Positions 57,968 through 64,000 of a stretch of 64,000 bases of DNA are shown one piece after another. Where the stretch lies: assembly GCA_963921355.3 (NCBI GenBank), contig OZ001190.1, positions 1 to 64,000 on the forward strand, written 5' to 3'. Both the position numbers and the translations under genes were made by a program. Numbering within the stretch: the stretch's first letter is position 1; every line of letters begins with the position of its first letter. Source of the DNA: CAWUEZ02 sp963921355 (GTDB lineage Bacteria; Pseudomonadota; Alphaproteobacteria; Thalassobaculales; Thalassobaculaceae). The notes below the pieces were generated by a model. It made no database searches, was not told where the DNA came from, and worked only from the letters and a program-made list of their open reading frames with translations.

Positions 57968-59179
57968 ATGGACTACGAGGCGTTTTTCCAGGGCGAGCTT
58001 GAGGGTTTGCACCGCGAGGGCCGGTACCGGGTGTTCACGGATATCGAGCGTCAGCGCGGATTGTTCCCACGCGCCGTGCGGCATGGCGGCGAGGGCCGCT
58101 CGGAGGTGACGGTCTGGTGCTCGAACGACTATCTCGGGATGGGCCAGTTCCCGCCGGTTCTGGCGGCGATGCACGAGGCGCTGGACCGCTGCGGAGCGGG
58201 TGCGGGCGGCACGCGGAACATCTCGGGCACGAACCACTACCACGTGTTGCTGGAGCAGGAGCTGGCGGACCTGCACGGGACCGAAAGCGCGCTGCTGTTC
58301 ACCTCGGGTTACGTGTCGAACTGGGCGGCGTTGGGGACGCTGGCCTCGCGGATCCCGGACTGCGTGGTGCTGTCGGATGCGGCGAACCACGCCTCGATGA
58401 TCGAGGGGATCCGGCACAGCCGGGCCGACAAGGTTCTGTTCGCCCACAACGACCCCGAGGATCTGAACCGCAAGCTGGCGGCCCTGCCGGCGGAGCGCCC
58501 GAAGCTGGTGGCGTTCGAGTCGGTGTACTCGATGGACGGCGACATCGCGCCGATCGCCGAGATCTGCGACGTGGCCGACGCCCATGGGGCGATGACCTAT
58601 CTCGACGAGGTGCATGCGGTCGGCCTGTACGGGGCGCGCGGCGGCGGGGTGTCGGAGCGTGAGGGTCTGGCACACCGGCTGACGGTGATCGAGGGGACGC
58701 TCGGCAAGGCGTTCGGGGTGATGGGCGGCTACATCGCGGCGTCGACGGCGCTGTGCGACTTCGTGCGCAGCTTCGCCTCGGGCTTCATCTTCACGACCGC
58801 GCTGCCGCCGGCGGTGGCGGCCGGGGCGCGGGCCAGCATCCGCCACCTGAAGACCAGTTCGGCTGAGCGCGAGGTTCAGCGCGAGCGGGTCGCCAAGGTG
58901 CGGCGCGGGCTGGATGCGGCGGGCATTCCGCATCTCGCCAACCCGAGCCACATCGTGCCGGTGATGGTCGGCGATCCGGTGCAGTGCAAGCGGATCAGCG
59001 ACACCCTGCTGGACGAGTTCGGGATCTACGTGCAGCCGATCAACTACCCGACGGTGGCGCGCGGCACCGAGCGGCTGCGGATCACACCGTCGCCGATCCA
59101 CAGCGACGCCGACATCGACCACCTGATCGCCTCGCTGGCAACCATCTGGGCGCGGATCGGCCTGCGTCGCGCCGCCTGA
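57968..59179 (+). CDS. hemA: 5-Aminolevulinate synthase
   Basis: 403 residues from the ATG at 57968 (GGAGG six bases upstream; a GTG at 57956 is less likely). PLP Lys in GTLGKAFGVMGGYIA, substrate region CSNDYLGMG and GAGGTRNISGTNHYH. It condenses glycine and succinyl-CoA to ALA, the first step of tetrapyrrole synthesis. The copy in this cluster probably serves pigment demand. Confidence 0.96.
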   Translation: MDYEAFFQGELEGLHREGRYRVFTDIERQRGLFPRAVRHGGEGRSEVTVWCSNDYLGMGQFPPVLAAMHEALDRCGAGAGGTRNISGTNHYHVLLEQELADLHGTESALLFTSGYVSNWAALGTLASRIPDCVVLSDAANHASMIEGIRHSRADKVLFAHNDPEDLNRKLAALPAERPKLVAFESVYSMDGDIAPIAEICDVADAHGAMTYLDEVHAVGLYGARGGGVSEREGLAHRLTVIEGTLGKAFGVMGGYIAASTALCDFVRSFASGFIFTTALPPAVAAGARASIRHLKTSSAEREVQRERVAKVRRGLDAAGIPHLANPSHIVPVMVGDPVQCKRISDTLLDEFGIYVQPINYPTVARGTERLRITPSPIHSDADIDHLIASLATIWARIGLRRAA

Positions 59180-59766
59180 TGGCAACGACGACCCAACTGA
59201 AGCGGCCGCCGGCTCCATCACTCGGACCGGCGTCCGACGTGACGACGATCCCGGCGGTCGCGACGGATGGGTCGCTGTATCCGATCGAGAAGCTCGAGGC
59301 GCACCGTCTGGGCGTCCAACACATCGCGATATCGGTCTTTCTATTCTCCGGCGACCGGCTGCTGATCCAGCAGCGCGCCGCCGGGAAATACCATTGCGGC
59401 GGGCTGTGGGCGAACACCTGCTGCACCCATCCCCATTGGGGCGAAGCCGTCCATGACGCCGCGGTTCGCCGTCTCGGCGAGGAACTGGGCATCCGGGCAA
59501 CCCCCGAACTGCATCCCGCCGGCGTCGTCGACTACTGCGCCGATGTCGGCAACGGGCTGACCGAGAATGAGCGTGTCAGCCTGTTCAACGGTCGGGTGGA
59601 CGCGGCGACCTTCGCTCTCGATCCGACTCCTGACGAGGTCAGCGCGACCCGCTGGGTGACAATGGACGAACTGCGGGACGAAGTGGCGGCCGGTCCCGAC
59701 CGGTTCACGCCCTGGTTCCGACTGTATCTCGACCGCTGGGCGTCCCTCTGGAACGCGGCTGACTGA
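59179..59766 (+). CDS. idi: Isopentenyl-diphosphate delta-isomerase (type I)
   Basis: 195 residues. Nudix-type fold with LLIQQRAAGKYHCGGLWANT, CCTHPHWGE (metal-binding Cys/His) and RRLGEELG. Interconverts IPP and DMAPP for carotenoid and tail synthesis. Last gene of the rightward operon, overlapping hemA by one base. Confidence 0.94.
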   Translation: MATTTQLKRPPAPSLGPASDVTTIPAVATDGSLYPIEKLEAHRLGVQHIAISVFLFSGDRLLIQQRAAGKYHCGGLWANTCCTHPHWGEAVHDAAVRRLGEELGIRATPELHPAGVVDYCADVGNGLTENERVSLFNGRVDAATFALDPTPDEVSATRWVTMDELRDEVAAGPDRFTPWFRLYLDRWASLWNAAD

Positions 59767-59828
59767 GCGGCCCCTTCAGTCGAACCTTACCGTTATCCTC
59801 AAACTGCAAGAACCAGCTCGTATTCCCG

Positions 59829-59964
59829 CCCCGGATTTAATCCGGGGTTGGTCCGGGACCCAGGTCGGCAGTGCGCCGAGGCTCCTGGCAGCCCGCGGCG
59901 AAGCTCCGGTGCTCTGATTCCCTGGGCCCCGGGCCGAGCCCGGGGATACGGTCGATTGTCCGTA
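59829..59964. repeat. GC-rich intergenic repeats between idi and puf terminator
   Basis: Contains the 19-bp palindrome CCCCGGATTTAATCCGGGG (59829-59847), nearly the same as one at 26880, and a second palindrome-like stretch, CCCCGGGCCGAGCCCGGGG, near 59926-59944. No gene is visible in the 381-base gap 59767-60147. These look like host intergenic repeats. Confidence 0.6.
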
Positions 59965-60068
59965 GATTCCGGACCACCTCGCATCAAGCCTTCCTCCATG
60001 CGCATTCCCGCTCCGGACCTAGTCCACGTTGGGGCTACGGGAAGCGGGCTTGGCTCCATCAAGAAAGA

Positions 60069-60097
60069 GGGCCGGACGACGGTGTGTCGTCCGGCCC
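60069..60097 (-). terminator. Terminator of the pufQBALMC operon
   Basis: Perfect 12-bp stem GGGCCGGACGAC/GTCGTCCGGCCC with a 5-base loop. On the minus strand it is followed by TCTTTCTT. It lies 51 bases after the pufC stop. Very stable; may also protect the 3' end of puf mRNA. Confidence 0.85.
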
Positions 60098-60147
60098 GCG
60101 ATCCGGGGCTGAAGTTGCCGGATCAAGGGGGGAAGGATAGGCGCTCG

Positions 60148-61191
60148 TCAGCGGGCCCGCAGGGACGGGTACTGATCGAGCATGGACGCCCCGTAGAGCG
60201 GCTTGAACACGCCCTGGTGGCAGGTCTTGCAGTTCGCCTTCGGCGCATCACCCGTCGGACCCAACCGGTTCTCCGGGTACTCGCCTTCCAGCGGGATCAG
60301 ATACTCGTTGTTCATCTCCCGCAGCATGAAAGTGCCGTGATAGGCGGTCAGACGGGCCGGCGGGCTCTCGTCCCAGCTGCTGAAGGCCCGGCTGTTGTGG
60401 CAGTAGGTGCACCCGACCCCAAGCGAGTTGGAGATGTGCATCATGTAGCCGTAGGTCTGCTCGGTCTTCTGGATCGAAGGTCCGTCCTCGCCCGCCTGCG
60501 GCAGCACGTTTGCGGACTGGAGCGAGACCACCTCGTCGCCGACCAAATAAGCATCGAGGCCGGCTGGCGACAAGGACGAGCCCGCGGTGATGTCCGAGGC
60601 CCGGTTCTGTCCCGCATTCCATCCAAGCCCGCCAATCGAGGCGAAGACACGTTCCTCCGGATTGAACCAGATGTTCTCCGGAACGTTCTTGCCACGGTGG
60701 CAGGTGTAGCAGGTCACCCCGGTTTCCTTGACGTGATCCGACCAGTTCTCGTTGACGTTCAACGTCATCTCGATCATCCGGCGGGACACGACCTTGGTGT
60801 AGACGTTGTCGTCAGCCAGGTTGTCCGGGTTGTGGCAGTAGTTGCAGCCCTGCTCCGGCGACACCCACTCGGTCATCGCCGCCATCAGCCGGCTGAACTG
60901 CGGTTCGGGAAGATGGCCGAGAACCTGAACGTTCTCGTACACCTCACTCGCCTTTGGCGCCGCCGCGAGGTCCGCCGCGCTGTCGAGCTCGTAGACCTCG
61001 GGCGGGATCGCGTTGAGCGCCATCAGCGCCGCCTGCTCTCGGGGATTGTTGGGCTCCTCCATCGCGGTGCCGCGATAGCCGACCTGCTGGATATCGATCG
61101 GTGGCCGTTCCCAACCGACCGTGAAGGTCGCCCCGATCACGAAGACGATGGCGAAGGGGATGAGGAGCGTCCAGAAACGGAAGTCTTTCAT
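60148..61191 (-). CDS. pufC: Tetraheme reaction-centre cytochrome c
   Basis: 347 residues. Four CxxCH haem motifs are seen in order: CNYCH, CYTCH, CTYCH and CKTCH, with Met ligands in between. The N-terminus has one membrane anchor (WTLLIPFAIVFVIGATFTVG) and no lipobox Cys. It reduces the photo-oxidised special pair in the periplasm. Confidence 0.97.
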   Translation of the reverse strand: MKDFRFWTLLIPFAIVFVIGATFTVGWERPPIDIQQVGYRGTAMEEPNNPREQAALMALNAIPPEVYELDSAADLAAAPKASEVYENVQVLGHLPEPQFSRLMAAMTEWVSPEQGCNYCHNPDNLADDNVYTKVVSRRMIEMTLNVNENWSDHVKETGVTCYTCHRGKNVPENIWFNPEERVFASIGGLGWNAGQNRASDITAGSSLSPAGLDAYLVGDEVVSLQSANVLPQAGEDGPSIQKTEQTYGYMMHISNSLGVGCTYCHNSRAFSSWDESPPARLTAYHGTFMLREMNNEYLIPLEGEYPENRLGPTGDAPKANCKTCHQGVFKPLYGASMLDQYPSLRAR

Positions 61192-61203
61192 ATCACGTCC
61201 TCC

Positions 61204-62166
61204 TCATCCGTTCGGATTCGCGATCGGCGCCCAGATCTCCGGGTAGGCCGGCGCGAAGTCGTGCTTGACCGCCCAGAGGTACCAGTTGTCGACCACAGTC
61301 CCGGTCAAAAGGATGCCGATACCGCCGGTCAGCGGACACAGGATGGCGAACCACCACGCCCAGCGGTGGATCGATTCCATGGACGCGTTGAAGCCCATGG
61401 TCCAGCGCCAGAACAGGGCGGCCCGTTCGGAGGCCGTGCCGCGGTCAACGATCTGCTCTATCTCGCGTTCACCGCCGTACTTCCCGACCGCCAGGATCGT
61501 CGCCCCGTGCATCGCGAACAGCAGAGTCGAGCCGTACAGGAAGGCGATCGAAAGGGCGTGGAACGGGTTGTAGAACAGGTTGCCGTAGCGGATCGAGAAC
61601 GCCGCCGTCCAGTCGAGATGCGGGAAAATTCCCCATGGCACCCCTTCCGACCAGCTGCCCATCAGGATCGGCCGGATCAGGCCGAGCACCAGGTACAGCC
61701 AGATCGCGGACGCGAAGGCCCAGGCGACGTGGGTGCCCATGCCGAGCGCAACCGCGCGGGTGTACATCCGCCACCACCACAGCCCGATCGACAGGGTGAT
61801 CAGGAAGCCTGTAAGCAGCCACCAGCCGCCTTCATTCATCGGCGGGAAGGACAGGCCGTATTCCGGTGCCGGCGGCTCCAGCGCCAGCCAGGGAAGCTGG
61901 CGGACAAACTCGACCGGATCCCATTCGACCGACGCGAGCATGTTGAAGCCGATAATGAGGAACCCGAACAGGCCGAACATCAGGGACGCCATGCCGAGCG
62001 AGCCGAGATAGAACGGCCCGATCTGGGCGTTGCCGAAGAAGCCGAGGAACCGATTCTGGACCGGTGTCCCGATCCGGGCGTCGTCCTCCGGCGGCAGCGC
62101 GATCCCCATATGCGGGTGGCTCGTCTGCACCTGAACGCGGTTGAAGATGTTTTGATAGGTTGCCAT
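61204..62166 (-). CDS. pufM: Reaction-centre M subunit
   Basis: 320 residues, five helices. Patterns GTHVAWAFASAIWLYLVLGL, HLDWTAAFSIRYGNLFYNPF, HALSIAFLYGSTLLFAMHGA (special-pair/accessory pigment His) and FWRWTMGFNASMESIHRWAW. Binds the special pair, QA and the nonhaem iron with PufL. Confidence 0.98.
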   Translation of the reverse strand: MATYQNIFNRVQVQTSHPHMGIALPPEDDARIGTPVQNRFLGFFGNAQIGPFYLGSLGMASLMFGLFGFLIIGFNMLASVEWDPVEFVRQLPWLALEPPAPEYGLSFPPMNEGGWWLLTGFLITLSIGLWWWRMYTRAVALGMGTHVAWAFASAIWLYLVLGLIRPILMGSWSEGVPWGIFPHLDWTAAFSIRYGNLFYNPFHALSIAFLYGSTLLFAMHGATILAVGKYGGEREIEQIVDRGTASERAALFWRWTMGFNASMESIHRWAWWFAILCPLTGGIGILLTGTVVDNWYLWAVKHDFAPAYPEIWAPIANPNG

Positions 62167-62184
62167 GACGTTGTCCTCCCCCGC

Positions 62185-63009
62185 CTAGCGCCAGATCGGC
62201 AGGTCAAGCCACCAGTTCCACCACTCCGGCCAGCCACGGGTCCAGAACGGGCCGCTGATGACGATGCAGACCGCACTCCAGAAGGCGGCGTTGAGAGCGA
62301 CGAACAGGCCGAGGCGGTGGATCCCAAGCGTTCCGACCGAGTAGCCGATCGTGTCGCGCACGTAGGTGTCCTCGTGCTCGGGTGTCTTCACCGTGTGGCC
62401 CTTCTGCGGGTTCACCGCCGACAGGACGACCGCACCATGCAACGACAGCAGCAGCGTGGTGGTGAAGAAGAAGCTCACCGCCACCATATGCGCCGGGTTG
62501 TAGTGGAAGTGCAGGTACTGGTAGCCGACGTTGGAGACCCAATCGAGGTGGCTGAAGATGCCGTACGGGAAGCCGTGCCCCCAGGCGCCCAGCAGGACTG
62601 GCCGAATGACGACAAGGGTCACGTAGGCGAAGATCGCCACACCGAAGGCGACGGGCACATGGTAGCCCATGCCGAGCTTGCGGCAGATCTCAACCTCACG
62701 CAGCGTCCATGACACGAAGGCACCGATCGCGCAGATCGTCACAATCTGCCAGATCCCTCCTTCGGCAAGCGGCGCCAGCGCCAGGCCATAACTGATGTCC
62801 GGCGGCGCAATGCTGATCAGCCACGGGTTCCAGGTCGGACCAAGGGCGGCACCCCACATGATCAACAGGGTGCCGAGCACGGCGAAGAAGATCGTTGTGA
62901 CGCCGAAGAAGCCGACATAGAAGGGGCCGAACCAGAAATCGAAAAGATCGCCGCCCACCAGCGTTCCGCCGCGGACCCGATACTTTCGTTCAAAACTGAG
63001 CAGAGCCAT
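62185..63009 (-). CDS. pufL: Reaction-centre L subunit
   Basis: 274 residues starting MALLSFERKYRVRGGTLVGG. HLDWVSNVGYQYLHFHYNPA carries pigment His, and GTLGIHRLGLFVALNAAFWS and the QB region follow. Preceded by GGAGGGGAG. Eighteen bases before pufM. Confidence 0.98.
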   Translation of the reverse strand: MALLSFERKYRVRGGTLVGGDLFDFWFGPFYVGFFGVTTIFFAVLGTLLIMWGAALGPTWNPWLISIAPPDISYGLALAPLAEGGIWQIVTICAIGAFVSWTLREVEICRKLGMGYHVPVAFGVAIFAYVTLVVIRPVLLGAWGHGFPYGIFSHLDWVSNVGYQYLHFHYNPAHMVAVSFFFTTTLLLSLHGAVVLSAVNPQKGHTVKTPEHEDTYVRDTIGYSVGTLGIHRLGLFVALNAAFWSAVCIVISGPFWTRGWPEWWNWWLDLPIWR

Positions 63010-63128
63010 ATCTCACTCCCCTCCGGGATATCTCCGGGAACAGCCGACAAGGTGTACCCGGCCGGTTCCAGCCGCCTCCGGTTCCTGGTTCCGGGTGGAA
63101 CCGAAAGGCATTCGTTTCAGGTGTCGGG

Positions 63129-63223
63129 GCGGACGAAACCTTAAGCAAGGCTCCGTCCGCTCCAGTGTTGTTCCGCCGGAGGTCGAGGCCGAAGAGCTGA
63201 AGAGATTTCAGCGCAACGGCCTC
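63129..63223 (-). promoter_or_regulatory. Intercistronic stem-loops between pufA and pufL
   Basis: Two hairpins in the 232-base gap 63010-63241. The first has outer arms GCGGACG (63129-63135) and CGTCCGC (63154-63160) with inner CCTT-AAGC-AAGG. The second has outer arms GAGGCCG (63185-63191) and CGGCCTC (63217-63223), inner GCTGAA/TTCAGC. In Rhodobacter such loops after pufA block 3'-5' decay so that LH1 mRNA outlasts the reaction-centre part. Confidence 0.75.
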
Positions 63224-63241
63224 TAGTCCGACGTCGGCGCG

Positions 63242-63373
63242 TTACCCAACAAACCAGTTGAACCGTTCCGTGCTCATCAGCACGAAATGGATCATCAGAG
63301 CCAGGGTCATGAGAAACACGCTCTGCGCGATGAGAGCGCGACGCGGGTCGAAGACCAGCCAAACTCTCCACAT
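63242..63373 (-). CDS. pufA: LH1 alpha polypeptide
   Basis: 43 residues: begins MWRVWLVFDPRRALIAQSVF, then the pigment-binding His in MIHFVLMSTERFNWFVG. Preceded by GGGAGGAG. The C-terminus stops soon after FNW; most alpha chains run about ten residues further. Thirteen bases after pufB. Confidence 0.95.
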   Translation of the reverse strand: MWRVWLVFDPRRALIAQSVFLMTLALMIHFVLMSTERFNWFVG

Positions 63374-63386
63374 TGTGTGCTCCTCC

Positions 63387-63617
63387 CTACGCGACGAAGT
63401 TGAGGAGAGTGGTTCCCGCGACCGTAACGCCGTCGATTACCGACTGCGCGTAGCCGTCCGGACCGGGGATCCAGGGACGCCAGATCCACACGAGGAGGTG
63501 AGCGATCACCGCCACGATTGTGAATAGGGTCAATCCCTGCATGTAGAAGCGATGGAATTCCTGCGCTTCTCCTTCCGTCAGCCCGGAAAGGGACCCACTT
63601 CTAGTGCTGTCAACCAT
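63387..63617 (-). CDS. pufB: LH1 beta polypeptide
   Basis: 76 residues. SGLTEGEAQEFHRFYMQGL and the membrane helix with AHLLVWIWRPW are typical beta-chain features; His in AHLLVW binds bacteriochlorophyll. A C-terminal extension (PDGYAQSVIDGVTVAGTTLL) lies in the periplasm. GGAGGA before the start. Confidence 0.96.
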   Translation of the reverse strand: MVDSTRSGSLSGLTEGEAQEFHRFYMQGLTLFTIVAVIAHLLVWIWRPWIPGPDGYAQSVIDGVTVAGTTLLNFVA

Positions 63618-63757
63618 GTGTTTCCTCCGGAAACAGGCCTGTCAGCCGTTACCGCGCACCTCCCGCGCGGCGGGGATCACCTCCGCATCCTCCAGCGCAG
63701 CTGCAGAACACTTCGGTGGTATCCGACCGACGGATGCCGGCCGGATTCGGTGACCCG

Positions 63758-63985
63758 CTAACCCATCATCGCGAACGGCAGAAACGCGCTGGTCGCGGCG
63801 CGCGCATCGCCGATGATGGAGCGGGAATGACGATCCGTCGGCGGCCATGGGCGCCACCGCAAGGGCAACAACCGGGACACGGTTGCCGCCATCAGGAACA
63901 GAACGAAGCAGACCACGTACATGGCCCGAAACTCGCGGTTCTCCGACACACGCCGGCGTCCACGAGTGGTTTCGGATGCGTCCAT
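63758..63985 (-). CDS. pufQ: PufQ
   Basis: 75 residues from the ATG at 63985 (GGAGG eight bases upstream); a GTG at 63994 would add three residues. One membrane helix (FRAMYVVCFVLFLMAATVSR) preceded by SENRE and followed by LLPLRWRPWP, the PufQ pattern. First gene of the puf operon; linked to bacteriochlorophyll synthesis. The operon promoter lies outside the window. The 140-base gap to pufB holds no gene. Confidence 0.88.
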   Translation of the reverse strand: MDASETTRGRRRVSENREFRAMYVVCFVLFLMAATVSRLLPLRWRPWPPTDRHSRSIIGDARAATSAFLPFAMMG

Positions 63986-64000
63986 GGCGGTCACCTCCCT

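Noticed and set aside
59848..62712. A 954-residue plus-strand frame opposite pufC, pufM and pufL.
   Set aside because: It runs antisense over three well-conserved reaction-centre genes and its sequence is low-complexity Arg/Asp/His-rich. It is a shadow of GC-biased codons.

Overview
The window is GC-rich DNA from an alphaproteobacterium. Rhodospirillales-like is my best guess from the LH1 and PufQ sequences and gene order; the genus cannot be fixed from this. It is a bacteriochlorophyll-a phototroph. The ring-E cyclase gene present is the oxygen-dependent acsF, and there is a tetraheme PufC and a TRAP transporter, which fits an aerobic anoxygenic phototroph, perhaps marine.

Layout. (1) Positions 1 to about 20033 are the right part of a temperate tailed-phage prophage whose left end lies outside the window. 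Leftward genes: head-tail adaptor (cut by the window edge), a TPR-glycosyltransferase-like protein, major capsid, scaffold, portal, terminase large and small subunits, then a tightly overlapped block of small replication and regulatory genes (DnaA domain-IV-like protein, replication initiator, DUF1064 nuclease, two ParB/DGQHR-type proteins) and a Cro-like repressor. A CI/LexA-like repressor faces it across an AT-rich operator. Rightward genes: annealing protein, SSB, HNH endonuclease, zinc-binding protein, excisionase-like protein and tyrosine integrase. The 3' half of a tRNA-Pro(CGG) gene at about 19988-20033 marks the attachment site.

(2) Positions 20216-34778 are chromosomal accessory genes: a Kdo-hydroxylase-like oxygenase, a luciferase-fold protein and a small lipoprotein; then a LysR-controlled cluster with maleylacetate reductase, hydroxyquinol 1,2-dioxygenase, a beta-keto acid cleavage enzyme (BKACE), a nitroreductase and a TRAP transporter. 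The cluster could take hydroxyquinol to 3-oxoadipate and split that with acetyl-CoA. Then come a glycine-zipper protein, a secreted protein, an unusual DUF389-HATPase chimera and a PAS histidine kinase.

(3) Positions 34903 to the right edge are a photosynthesis gene cluster in three blocks. The leftward block is bchG-bch2-bchP-orf102-dxs, preceded by the regulators ppaA and ppsR. The rightward block is bchFNBHLM-lhaA-puhABC-orf101-acsF-puhE-hemA-idi. The leftward pufQBALMC operon faces it and ends at a strong terminator. Candidate PpsR boxes lie in front of bchF and bchG. The crt genes and bchCXYZ, bchI/D/O are not in the window. Precursor supply (dxs, idi, hemA), pigment synthesis, reaction-centre assembly and redox/light regulation are therefore clustered together.
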